Source: Epiperipatus broadwayi
Lineage: Eukaryota; Onychophora; Udeonychophora; Euonychophora; Peripatidae
Assembly: GCA_028023455.1 (NCBI GenBank)
Contig: JAQFVV010012535.1
Span: 2,976,001 to 3,040,000, forward strand
Length of the DNA: 64,000 bases
Direction: 5' to 3'
Shown here: positions 40,223 through 51,146 of the stretch, one piece after another
Numbering within the stretch: position 1 is the stretch's first letter
How the letters are laid out: every line of letters begins with the position of its first letter
Notes under the pieces: generated by a model
What the model saw: only the letters and a program-made list of their open reading frames with translations
What the model was told of the DNA's origin: nothing
Databases searched by the model: none
Program-made: the position numbers and the translations under genes

Positions 40223-40935
40223 AATTTGGACAATTTATGATTACCCAGATGGTAGTATAGTTAAATTTTCATTGCTAGAAAAGTCTTTGGTTCTTGCTTT
40301 GATTAAATGAAGACTCAAAAGATTCAAATCTAGTGGAAAGTCTAAATTTCAAAAGGCTTTAAGATTTTAAATTCAAGCCAATTTAAATAAACAAGTTAGT
40401 TATATAGATCTGATTCTACTCTGTAACTGTATATTTAATTAATGTCAATTATTTATTTATAATTAGATTTATTAACCTCAATTATGTATTTATAATTATA
40501 AATAAATTGATGTTACTAAAATATATAGTTATTAACTCAAATTCAAATGTATATAAATGATTCAATCAGATTGTTTGGGGTTCAAATCTTTAGAGTTTCT
40601 TAATGTTCAAACTTTGAACTTGAAAAATGTCATGAATATAAATGGTGGGTTTTAAATATATATTGCATTACTGAAGCTTTAAATTTGAAATCTTCATTGG
40701 CAATGGTAAAAATAATAAAATGGAAACCAGTCTGGGGATGATTGATAAACAATAATATCTGATAATCATTGAATAATCAGATTTACTATAGATGGTAGAA
40801 ATCAATTTGTTTTAGAAATAATTATGATAGGGACAAATATATATAGTATTAGTATTTTTAAATATAATTTGAATTTTGAGATAATTATGTGTCTCATGGT
40901 GTACAACAACATAGTAGTGTGTGCGGTGCTTGTGT
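40223..40935. other. AT-rich non-coding DNA
   Basis: The segment at about 40843-40879 (AGTATTAGTATTTTTAAATA and onward) recurs at about 54493-54530, a small shared repeat. No gene. Confidence 0.45.
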
Positions 40936-41129
40936 ATAATTCAACGGATGATGTATTACCCTGAAGGCATATCAGTCTAATCTTGCGATTTTTAAGATAA
41001 CGTCTCCAAGTGATCTGCGGACACATGTAATCGCTAAAATGTGTCCGCAGATCACGTGAACACGGTACGTTAAAAATCGCAAGATTAGACTGATATGCCT
41101 TCAGGGTAATATGTCATCGGTTGAATTAT
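40936..41129. mobile_element. Foldback element with 91-bp arms
   Basis: Arms 40936-41026 and 41039-41129 are reverse complements with few mismatches (core ACCCTGAAGGCATATCAGTC, AATCTTGCGATTTTT, TCTGCGGACACAT). The 12-bp spacer is GTAATCGCTAAA. The minus-strand open frame across it is a by-product. No target duplication could be assigned with confidence. It behaves like a MITE. Confidence 0.85.
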
Positions 41130-41246
41130 CCAGGTCACATGCTAAAAAATATTCAAAAATGAAAAATATCTGACGCAGGTCAGGCAAATACTAAAAAAAA
41201 AAATGTACATGCATGTGTCAAAATATTATTCTCAATTTTAAAATAC

Positions 41247-41320
41247 AGCAGCGCGTAGCGCTGGAATTGGCGGGGGGGCCTCTGGATGTTTTTGTCGGGC
41301 CGCAGGCCTGGCATACACGT
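41247..41320. other. Short GC-rich patch with palindrome
   Basis: About 70 bp of GC-rich sequence in an AT-rich setting, including the palindrome CAGCGCGTAGCGCTG at 41248-41262, a G7 run and GGGCCGCAGGCC. CpGs are frequent here and rare nearby. It may be part of a transposon end; no family is recognised. Confidence 0.6.
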
Positions 41321-41410
41321 ATATCAGACATTGTATTACTCTCATAGCTGTATGATATAATTCAAAAATGAAAAATAAAATTAAAATGTAATTCAATGTA
41401 ATTTTGAGAA

Positions 41411-41770
41411 TTGTAGAAATATTAACAAAAACTTTTTGTAAATTTTAAACAAACACCTAAATAAAAAAGACGCGATCTAATGCAAATCTGGTATTAATGG
41501 TGCCGCACTTTTACATGCATTTGGTAATTTTAAAAATGTACTGCATATTGCAAAATTGATTTAAAAAATTATTTCAAATTATTTACACATTAAAAACGTA
41601 ATGTAGAAATATTAACAAAAAGTTTTTGTAAATTTAAAATAAACAAATAAAACACTTTACCCGAATTAATGCAAATCTGGCATTAATGGCGTCCTTGTTA
41701 TCACATGCATTTGGTAATGTATATTCCAAATTTGTTTTAAAAAATTATTGAAAGGAAAAGTAGAAACAAA
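41411..41770. repeat. 190-bp tandem duplication containing POU octamers
   Basis: Units at 41411-41600 and 41601-41770 share TGTAGAAATATTAACAAAAA, the octamer context AATGCAAATCTGG (ATGCAAAT at 41480-41487 and 41669-41676), ATTAATGG and ACATGCATTTGGTAAT. The copies have diverged by many substitutions, yet the octamer is intact in both. It could be the ends of an element or an old duplication. Confidence 0.75.
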
Positions 41771-41930
41771 GGCAAACAAATTTTTTTGTATATATTTATT
41801 ATATTACACAGGAACAACAGTTACGTGTTACATAATAATTTTGAATTTAAAACTATTTAAAAAGATCTATTTAATATTTTATTCTGATTTTGATAATTAA
41901 AAAAGAAATTTAAAATTAAGAAAGAAATCT

Positions 41931-42084
41931 AAAACATAACATAAAATTTTACTTTTAATCCTATACTCATCATCTACTAATTAGTCTTTAATATGTCAGA
42001 CATGATTGTAAACATGAACTCTATATTACAGTGTATATTTTACTTTTTGTGCAAATAAAGATTATTTTGAAAAAAAAAAAAAAA
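41931..42084 (+). mobile_element. Retroposed 3' end with polyA signal (copy 2)
   Basis: Counterpart of 14119-14281 in the opposite orientation. AATAAA at 42054-42059 is followed after 10 bases by 15 A (42070-42084), the hallmark of a reverse-transcribed polyadenylated end. The match to copy 1 starts at ACATAACATAAA and continues to the A tail. No coding part is present. Confidence 0.75.
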
Positions 42085-42164
42085 CTAAAACAAGCTTGTT
42101 TTTACATTACAATAATACAGGTAATTAAATAATATTTATTTTATAAAGCACAGACAGTTGAAAT

Positions 42165-42340
42165 TAAATTGAAAGGCTGTGAACCTTTCACACTTATTAT
42201 AATACTTATCTGACAGCCAATCAGATATTATGATGACTGTGTTTATGATTTGATCATTATTCAGACAGCCATCATAACATCTGATTGGCTGTCAGATAAG
42301 TATTATAATAAGTATGAAAGGTTTTCAGCCTTTCAATTTA
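42165..42340. mobile_element. Foldback element with about 75-bp arms
   Basis: Left arm 42165-42239 and right arm 42265-42340 are near-perfect reverse complements (TAAATTGAAAGGCTG at the ends, TTATCTGACAGCCAATCAGA inside). The loop is about 25 bp. A typical MITE-like hairpin without coding capacity. Confidence 0.85.
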
Positions 42341-42964
42341 ATACATGTAATTATAAAATCCCACTATCTACTTTAATCAAATTTAAAAAAATTTAAAATT
42401 AAAGCTTTTGATTCTGATGTTGTTGAAAGTATTAAGAAAACTTTTAGATAAAAATTTGGTTTTAATTAAGGTAAATTAAAAAAAGTCATTAACTTTTTTT
42501 TGAAGATAAAAAAATAATTTAGTTATTTTTTTTTTCAAATTTCATGATACACTATAAAATATGGATGAAAAAAATATTACATGTGCATTATTATGAAGTC
42601 ATAACTGAAAGCAAGATGCAGAGTATAAAAACTGCAATTTCAAATGTCTCAACAGTAGTGTTTGAATTCACATGGAAGTCATGTCCCAGCTCTTTGTAGT
42701 TCATAGACCATATTGTGTACTAGATGATTTTCTTGTCTAAAATCTATCAAATGGAATGGAACTGACTGAATGCCAGAAGTTACCAGATGTATATCTTTCC
42801 CCAAAAAGACGAAAAGTCATTATACTACTCTATTATAAACATGATTATAATGGACCAGGTTATTAAGAGATTCCAGTGGTAATAGCTAGATGAAAAATTA
42901 TCTTGCTATGATTTTATATATATGTTACTTTATCTACAGGCAGATAAGCACAATGTTACTGCAT
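42341..42964. other. AT-rich non-coding DNA
   Basis: Nothing recognised. Confidence 0.45.
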
Positions 42965-43060
42965 TGTATATATGTATAAACAATTTAACGGTAAAAATAT
43001 TATATTTTAAATTCTTTAATAGAGCTTTCAATTACATAGTAATCCTCATCAGCTTTAACT
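42965..43060 (-). mobile_element. Possible Penelope-like terminal sequence with hammerhead-like core
   Basis: On the minus strand CTGATGA (43052-43046) is followed by GG, a stem ATTAC/TAT/GTAAT, T, and GAAA (43029-43026), then GCTCTATTAAAG. The order CUGANGA, stem II, GAAA fits a hammerhead. The layout GCTTTC, AA, stem, TCATCA on the plus strand also matches the sequence beside the Penelope-like fragment at 59448-59482. Stem I does not pair well, so it is probably an inactive relic. Confidence 0.35.
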
Positions 43061-46000
43061 GAATTTCAAATTTTAATGTTACAATAAATTTCCATAAGCT
43101 GTGTGTGGCCATTTTAATAATATATATATATATTGTACAGCATAGAAAATCCATCCTTATTTTTTTTTTGAAGCTCTATCGTTTTAACAAATGTCTTTGA
43201 TATAATTTTATTTAAGAATTTGTAAATAAGTTGTTAGAGTATTGTTAGTAATTGTTTTATTGTTATTTAGTTCAGGTTTATTTATTTATTATGATATATG
43301 CTTTGTTTTGAAATAGATCGTTGTAATGGCAATATATGTATATAATTATGAGAGTATGTACAAAGAAATAACCTTTGGCACTGGTATTTAAATTGATAAA
43401 TATAAGTATATTGTACCTTTATTTATTTAGTTTAAAAAAATTATAAAAGATACAGTAGTTTTATTCTGGTTGTTTAAATGTTTATTTAATTTGTAAATTA
43501 TAATATAAATATATAATATATATGTATTTTTTTTATTGAAATTATTTCTTTTTTTTTTTTTTGGTACTTAAAAAATATTTTAAATTGCTAAACAATAATG
43601 TTAAAGATTATTTTTAAATGAGCAAGTGATTTTTGGAATGCGGAGAATCGTCATCATTCTGGCAGGTGAATAAAAAAATTAAAAAAGAAGTCATTATTTT
43701 CGTTCGTCAATTTCTTCAAATTTCTCTTATAAATTTCCTTAAAAAAATTATTGGATTAAGAATTAATACCAAAGACAATTGCTAAGTACAACTTTTATCA
43801 TTTGGGAAGTTGCCCTTTCTACTTGCTTATGAAACAACATTGGAAACTTCAGTAAAACATAGGACCTCAAAAGTAAACCGGCATTCTTCAATAAGTTTAA
43901 AAAAATAGCTATCATAATTGATTGATACATTTTATTATAACTTCCAACTTACTTAATAATTCAAGAATAAGATTCAATTTCACTGCATATATAATAGAAT
44001 GTCCAGGAAATGACAAAAATTAATGGTTTTAACAACAAGAAGCAAATCTCTTCATTTATTTGCAATATGTACATATTTATGTCACATCAAGCCATTTTAG
44101 GATGAATAAAAAATGCTGGAGATAATTAACTGATTTAAAATGACTGAACATTAATACAGATAGAGGGTAAAAAAATATCTTGTTTTTTTTTTATATTGTC
44201 TATTTGTTATTTTTTATTTTTATGTAACATTTAATATCTTTATGAAGGAATATACAATTAAAATATTCAGAAACTAACTTATATATTTATTTTCAATGGT
44301 AAAATTTTAAGAATGATGAAAGTTAATTTTAGTATATATGTTTGTCTATTTATTTTAAAACATTTTATAATTTAAACTATGCAAACATGTTGTAATTATA
44401 AATATATATAATATTTATTTATTTAATAAAAGTCATTTGTCAATTTAAATTGGAAAGCAATAAATTATATTTTATTGCATAGGAATTGTGTAGATGTACA
44501 AATTTATAAAACTGTAGTTATAAGTAATATCATTGTTTAATAATTATCTTAGTTCTGCAGTTAATATTCTAATAGTCTGATTACATTTATTCATATCCAT
44601 TAAGTCTTATCAGTTAAAATAATTAATATTTCATACTTGTGTGCATTATATATATAGTAGTGCCAATATTTCATATGCTGATTACTATCTTTATTTATAT
44701 GTAAATCAGTTGACTTTTAAACTTATTTGTTGGTGCAGACATTACTTATTGTTTATTGAGGTTAAAATTATAGTTATAACTTTAGTCCATTATTGTGAAA
44801 TTTTTATCTTGGTATTGTTAGTTGTAGAATAGCCTTAGTATGTCAGGCCTTATTTATTACAGTTATTATTATTTCTGGATGGAGCGGATAAATTCCCCAT
44901 CCATATTAGTTATCCATGAGTTGATAGTGCTTATATTTCCAGTGATTGTAATCTCATATTTCTAGATACTTAGTGTTGTTGTTTTTGGTGAGCCTCTCCA
45001 TATATTTTCTGATGCACTGAGACAAAAAGGTCCAGGCATCCTAATTTTCCTCAAATGTAGGTGTTATTTTTGGAAGCCACCATGCTTTTGAAATATTTAT
45101 GCTAATTGCATTATAGAGTCCTCTTTTTGGATTTATCACTCAAGAGATTTAATTTAAATTTCCACCATAGTAGGTGAAGATGCTTGTATTTTAGTATGCA
45201 ATGTCAAGATAAGTTTGTTTAAAGGATGTGATTCCTTTAGGGTGCACTCAATTATGTTAAAGCTTTAAAGTATAAGAATGTCTGTGCTTTGTCCTATCAT
45301 GATTTGTAATCATTCACAAACCAACTAATAATATTTTGTAAACAGTAAATGTTTGAATTTGTAAGCATTTGACCAGTAAGTATAATCCACACATGTTACG
45401 CATATGCTATGATCATCCAGAACTTTTCCAATGTAGATGTAAATCACTTAGTTATTCTTGAATGTTTATTTAATTGATTTACATTGTGTGGACATTGAAT
45501 TTATAACTTATGTGTTTATAAATGACTTCAAATAAATGGTTCATTCATTGAATCCATTTAATATTTGCTTAATTCAGTTCATTTAGTTATTTGCTATTTC
45601 AAATTGGTATTTATTAAAAAAAAATGTATTAAAGAAATACATTTATAAATTAGATTATTAATGCAACAAGATATCTCCAATTTATTTATCTATTTGTATA
45701 TTTATTCAATTTCACAATAGCTTATACAGTTCCTATGTAAATATAAATTGAAAATTATAAGTATTACTGATAAACCTTATACTTAATTTGCATATAAAAA
45801 AATTGAGTATTTGCAAAGCAAAACTATTATTATGTTTCCCAAAATATGTATATATGTATATGTATGCTATTATAAATCTAAAGTTGCAATGTTGAAATAA
45901 AGCTGTATCATTTATTTTATATAAAAGAATGATTTTGAGTTTTATTTGAGATTTATTAATTTTCTCTTTTTCTCTTTTTAGTACATCAATTCTACAAGCT

Positions 46001-47168
46001 AGCCAATATGAAAGTATTAAATTACTGGTAATTTCAATGGAATGAATATATTTTGGATTCAATAAAATTCCCTTTATTCCAAATTATATTTGGTATATAA
46101 TTAATTGTAAGTTAAATTAACCCTGAGAACTAATTAGCAATATATTCTAGTCAATGTTCTATATTATTAAGTTTGTATTATATAGATAGCTGTGGTAATA
46201 GTATATTTTACTATATTCATTTTGAGGCAATTTATTTTATCTTAATATATGTATAACATGCTATTAAATAGGTATTACATTTCTTATCTGTATTATATTT
46301 GTATTGAGTTGAATGGTGGAAGTTATGTTCTTTCTTCTTGCATGGCACATGCGTTTTATTATAGTTGACAAGTTACTATAAAACCTGATTAATTTATGGA
46401 TGCCTCATAGGTATATCTTATCCAAATCTTTTCTTTATTTCCAATATAATCTATCCATTATAAATGTCGTCCAACGTTTGGAGCATTATTTTCTTCTCAT
46501 ATGTTTACATATATATAAATATAAAAACATGTTATTTATGTATTATTACAATATATATATATTATAATATATATATATATATATGTAATAAATAAAGTTT
46601 GATATCTGTATTCGTTTCACAATATATGTAATATATTGAAACAGTCAGTTTTCAACTTGACTCTTTCACCTGCTATATATGCTATATAGCAGTATTCATT
46701 TATATATAAATACCACCAACCCTCGTATATTTTATAATAATAATACTAATAAATTCCAGCTAAAATTGAATCTAATTAAATCTATCATATGTGTGTGTGT
46801 GTATCGTTTAATATGTACTAAAGTATTCATTTATATACTCCTTTAGTCAAAATGCGCACATATATAGATTATTAATAATTGTTAGATGAAAAACTAATTG
46901 TATGTGTAACTGTAGACTACATATATGCTAGAATATAAATGTTAATAGATTACAAAACATTTCTTTTTCCATAATTTTAGATATTTATTAAACTATGCAT
47001 TTTCAAAATTATATAATTCTGCATATATCGGTAAATTAGAACGGTCAAGTTACATATATAATAAAATGTTTTTCTTAATCTTAGAGTTGTTTTTCTGGAC
47101 ATACTGTCGCCAATATAGTTAATCCTTACAAAAATACAGTAATTAAAAATGTAAAAATAGAGTAAAAC
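43061..47168. other. AT-rich non-coding DNA
   Basis: About 4 kb without a recognisable gene. Slightly less AT-rich sequence at 44870-45300 may hide an old transposon (its minus strand has short open pieces), but no motif identifies it. A (TA)n lies near 46548-46584 and a (TG)n near 46790-46803. Confidence 0.45.
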
Positions 47169-47580
47169 GGGGAAAACTGAATAGATTATAGCCTGTGAAT
47201 CGCAAATTTTGACCTATTTAAAATTAAAAACAATAGGCTCCCATGGTGATTGACCACTGGCGTACATCCCAAGAAAGCAATTCTCGGAAAAGACAGCCAA
47301 GAAAACAATTCTTGGAAAATACAGTAATGAAAAAGAAAGGGGGGGGGGGAGTATGGTATAAAAGAGGTAGCAGCCACCTTTGGAGGCACTCAATAAAAAT
47401 TTTCTAAAGAGTAAAAAGAAAAAAATATTAAAATACAGTAAATTAATAAAATGTCGGAGTAGAAAGGCTTCAAACCTAGCCTTCTGACAGGCAAAGAACC
47501 ATCTAAGCCAAGAAGAGGAGCAGATCACCGTGAAAACATGCTCGCTGTCCAAGGAAACCCGCAGTACGAAGAAACACCAA
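47169..47580 (-). repeat. Unusual repeat-derived segment with tRNA-like boxes
   Basis: On the minus strand TGGCTTAGATGG (about 47518-47507) resembles a Pol III A-box and GGTTTGAAGCC (about 47476-47466) a B-box, though the spacing is short and no acceptor stem closes. Further along is a G10 run (47340-47350, plus strand) and a tandem 28-mer pair (47269-47324). The composition is less AT-rich than the flanks. The overlapping minus-strand open frames at 47186-47552 have no recognisable domain. A SINE-derived composite is my best guess. Confidence 0.3.
47269..47324. repeat. Tandem pair of 28-bp palindromic units
   Basis: Units 47269-47296 and 47297-47324 follow CCAAGAAARCAATTCTYGGA plus AAAKACAG. 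Each holds an imperfect palindrome CCAAGAA/TTCTTGG, so each can form a small hairpin or bind a dimeric protein. Confidence 0.8.
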
Positions 47581-48739
47581 GCTCAAATGGTAAATATTCT
47601 TCTCATCTAAAATCTTCAATCAAAAGCTAGCTTAACTTCAAACTAATGGCCATATTAAAACATGTATTTTATTTGACAAACTTAATTTAAAAGTCACCTA
47701 AAAATATAATAATTAATAACTAATTAAACCCTAGAGTCTTGCCTGATTTTAAATATGATAGGAGTCTAAACTTAAGTGTAAACTGATTGTGATTATAAAA
47801 ATTATAATTTAAACCTGAGAGATAAAATGTTAAATGATTTAACGTATTTTAGTTGAATTAAGCTGTATTATTTTATGATCTAAAATACGCGCATTCACAC
47901 ACATCTTTTATTAATGAAATTGCATTATTTTATGTTTTGGTTTACTCGCAAAATATAGTTTGATTTGGTTACGTATTGATTTAAATTAAATAATTAAATG
48001 CTATCTATTTCAATTTGTTTAATGTGGAAATTAATTTTTATAATAATTTAAATAATATTTAAGATTTCTATAATAATTTGTATGTTATAAATCAACGATA
48101 ATATCCGTAATCGTTGATTTCTAAGATAGCTTTAAAAGACCGAATCAAACATGTTTTAGCGAACTGTATACTACTTGCTCTTTTTAAATAAGCAATTAAT
48201 TATCAAACTTCACTTATTTAAATTTATTATGATTTAAAATTGTATTTCTTGTGATTATGCCAATATTATTATTATTTAGTTACATTATATTGTTTATGCT
48301 ATAAAATTGCAAAACCGAGCTTTATTCTTAATTTAAACTATTCGCGAGTGTTAAATAAAAATTCGCTCGCATATATATATGTAAGTGCGCACATATATAA
48401 GACGTATAATTATATACGAAATAAAAAGCTCTGTTTTGGAAAGGATAATATGTCTACAATTAAGGGTTATTACAAACGTATCACCACCTTAAAATAGATT
48501 TGCATTTTAAATTGATATTTTAAATTAATATCTAGGTAAAGTGATATAACTTCAGCATAAATTTATATGTTTATATTTTAATTCCCCATATGCTGTAAAT
48601 CCTCCTTAAGCTAAATAAGTCGTAGCCTATATAGCTAACTCTATAGATTGGATCCATAAATTCCCTTTATTTGTACTATTTCAAAGTACTATAATATGAA
48701 CTGATGTGGGATAGTTTCATGAAAGAAACTTGATTTTTA
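47581..48739. other. AT-rich non-coding DNA
   Basis: Nothing recognised. Confidence 0.45.
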
Positions 48740-48931
48740 GCGTCGTAATTTTAAAAATGATTATTAGTCAGTGGTGCATATGTCTCCTTACGAAACGCTA
48801 CGGCGTATATTCTTTTTGCTGTATTTCTGTAATGGTTGCATACCGTCGCCCTGCATCATTACCTTAGTTCGGGCAATTATTACTTTAGATGGTGTCTGGT
48901 ACACGCCAGCCCATCTCGCTTATCTTATCAT

Positions 48932-49018
48932 GGAGCATGAGACTCAATCCAGAGCGTAAGTCTCCACATTCCTCGTCCATAAAAGGAGCATGTGACTCAA
49001 ATAGAGCGTAAGACTCCC
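48932..49018 (+). repeat. Two diverged 34-bp direct repeats
   Basis: GGAGCATGAGACTCAATCCA-GAGCGTAAG at 48932 and GGAGCATGTGACTCAAATA-GAGCGTAAG at 48985, spaced 53 bp. Both retain the CpG in GAGCGTAAG. Confidence 0.75.
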
Positions 49019-49488
49019 ATATTTTATAAATTGCCCAACCTGCCGAACCAAATGGCCTCCTACATTACAGCAATGAGAATCAGTCCTCGGGAACTGTTAC
49101 TTGGTAAAAATCCCATGAGTAAGGAACATATGAGACGCAATAAGACTTAAAAGTTATATGCTTTTCTATACGCACTAGTATCTGAAATATAACTTCCGTT
49201 AGTCAGTTCAACCCGCCACTTAAATAAGTAAATCAGCATTGATCTGATATAGAATCCAATCTAAGTAGTATTTTACTGTGTAGAGAATATATTGAAATAT
49301 TCGCGCTAAGTAAATTAATGATAATTTATGTTCTTTACTAAATTAATTGTCACTTTTACTAATATGCAAATCTAAATCCTTATAGCATAAACCTGGCATA
49401 GAAAATAAAAACCCATGAGTAAATTCAAATCGTTCTGCATCAAAATTTATATTAAGCTCATGTATAAATTCACTGCAAAATTATTTTA

Positions 49489-49771
49489 TCACCTGCGTGT
49501 GATTGAAATATATGTACATAAGCCAAATAAACCATTGTAATTTGCGTATTATCACCTGCGTGTGACATAAGGTTACACATATATAGAACGGAAATGTAAA
49601 ACCTCTAAAACATTATTAATTGTAGAGAAAGCTAAATTCATTATTAAATAAATAACCTGTGTATATGTAAACCAAACCAGTTAATCATGTACATTCAAAA
49701 TTATTACTAAACAGCATCACTTACGTGTGAACCCTTTTTAAACTGTAAATACCTTATTCACCTGCGTGTGA
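49489..49771. promoter_or_regulatory. Cluster of four TCACCTGCGTGTGA motifs
   Basis: Exact copies at 49489-49502, 49552-49565 and 49758-49771, and a variant TCACTTACGTGTGA at 49717-49730. The 14-mer is nearly palindromic (TCAC...GTGA). It contains an E-box CACCTG and a GCGTG core of the kind bound by bHLH-PAS factors. Surrounding sequence is not repeated at the same level, which argues against a plain tandem repeat. No adjacent gene is known, so a regulatory role is inference. Confidence 0.5.
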
Positions 49772-49946
49772 AATTAAACCCTTGCTTATTTATTATAATT
49801 TTAAATAATTGTTAGCATTTAATATTATTAAATTGATTTAAAATTTAATATAGTTTCTTGTCTTAGTCTTGCTCACCGACTCAATTTTATTTACTTATTA
49901 ATACTTAATTTTAGTGTTATTGAAATTTTATTTATAATTTATAATG

Positions 49947-50168
49947 ATAGGTGTGCCACATGATACCTATATAGATGTGTTATACAAATACCCATTGCTC
50001 CACATCTTATGTATAACTGTTGAGCTACTGCCGGCACGTTAGGGATTAAAACGCTACTGTGAACTCAACTGTGTCATTTGTAAGGTTGTAAGTCTATGAG
50101 CAATGGTAGAGGAACTAAGGTTAGACCAGAGCCGTGGCTTCCACCACCGTAAACCTGGTCGGCCTTAG
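49947..50168 (+). ncRNA. Candidate structured RNA with pseudoknot
   Basis: Perfect stems on the plus strand: ATAGGT/ACCTAT (49947-49952, 49965-49970), AGATGTG/CACATCT (49973-49979, 50001-50007), and CCATTGCTC/GAGCAATGG (49992-50000, 50098-50106), whose first strand lies in the loop of the previous stem, making an H-type pseudoknot. Further stems are GTTGAG/CTCAAC (50019-50024, 50064-50069), and a final hairpin of CTAAGG/CCTTAG, GACCAG/CTGGTC and GTGG/CCAC nested within 50115-50168. I recognise no known RNA family. Short stems arise by chance, but the 9-bp pairing and the triple-nested end hairpin are notable. Confidence 0.35.
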
Positions 50169-50225
50169 GATGATCTATCGGAGTTCTAGGTTTTGTTGCG
50201 CAAATGTACATATTTGACAGTTACA

Positions 50226-50580
50226 ATACAAATCAATATATATATCAAAATACAGTACAATTTATATAAATTATATTCTTTTAGAAGTACTTTCGACTAT
50301 ACACTTTGTAGTCTTTATCAACTATATAACGTTGAATAATCAAAACGAGACAACCCTTAACAATACCCATAGTTCAATTCAGATTTCCCAAATGTTAATA
50401 TAACAGAATTGTGGGAAATCTGAATTGAACAATGGGTATTGTTAAGGGTTGTCTCATTTTGATTATTCAACGTTATATAGTTGATAAAGACTACAAAGTG
50501 TATAGTCGAAAGTACTTCTAAAAGAATATAATTTATATAAATTGTACTGTATTTTGATATATATATATTGATTTGTATAT
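50226..50580. mobile_element. Foldback element with about 165-bp arms
   Basis: Arms 50226-50390 and 50412-50580 are almost perfect reverse complements (GTACTTTCGACTATACACTT, ACAACCCTTAACAATACCCA). The loop is about 21 bp. High arm identity suggests a young insertion or ongoing gene conversion. It ends in (TA)n immediately before the next direct repeat. Confidence 0.9.
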
Positions 50581-50600
50581 TATATATATATATATATATA

Positions 50601-51142
50601 ATTAGTTTCCAACCAGTAACCACCTAAACATTCACAGTAAATATAGCAACCAATATTTCTAACTGCTGTCAAGGCAAGCTTCACACCTTTTAATAGAAAG
50701 AATGGAAATCCATTCTTACTAATGGTCCATTGAATATATATGGACACTTAAAGATTGCAATTTGACTACAGAGTATGAAATATTGTTACAATGAAGTTTA
50801 AATAAACCTCTTTAAACATGAAATAAACATGTCACTATAATGCAGACTAATAAATAGTCATCTAAAACATTACTTAATGCAATACTTTTAAATTGCCCAT
50901 GTATTATTTAGAAATAATAAGCGAAATAGTGCCTAAAGCTAATCTGGGATAATGATGTAATTAGTTTCCAACCAGTAACCACCTAAACATTCACAGTAAA
51001 TATAGCAACCAATATTTCTAACTGCTGTCAAGGCAACCTTCACACCTTTTAATAGCAAGAATGGAAATCCATTCTTACTAATGGTCCATTGAATATATAT
51101 GGGCACTTAAAGATTGCAACTTGACTACAGAGTATGAAATAT
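50601..51142 (+). repeat. Two 183-bp direct repeats with X-box-like motif
   Basis: Units 50601-50783 and 50960-51142 start ATTAGTTTCCAACCAGTAAC and are nearly identical. They enclose 176 bp of other sequence. Each carries GCTGTCAAGGCAA (50665 and 51024) and an AATGGAAATCCATTC palindrome. The unit is related to the repeats at 32095 and 61745. The second unit abuts the 2-kb repeat. Confidence 0.85.
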
Positions 51143-51146
51143 ATAT

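Larger units (their letters stand above)
48740..50220. other. CpG-richer non-coding region of unknown origin
   Basis: This 1.5-kb stretch keeps CpG dinucleotides far more often than the rest of the window (for example TTACGAAACGCTACGGCG near 48789). It holds a short duplication (48932-49018), a four-fold 14-bp motif (49489-49771) and a candidate structured RNA (49947-50168). The open frame at 48771-48959 has no recognised domain. A recently inserted or unmethylated element, such as a solo LTR or a regulatory region, would fit. I find no LTR ends. Confidence 0.4.

Noticed and set aside
40802-41026. 74-codon minus-strand open frame
   Set aside because: It crosses one arm of the foldback element and has no recognisable domain.
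44870-45300. A gene in the slightly less AT-rich stretch
   Set aside because: Frames on both strands are short and broken, and no motif could be identified.
47186-47552. Overlapping minus-strand open frames of 67 and 112 codons
   Set aside because: They span a G-run, a tandem 28-mer and T-rich sequence; hydrophobic composition follows from T-richness, not from a protein.
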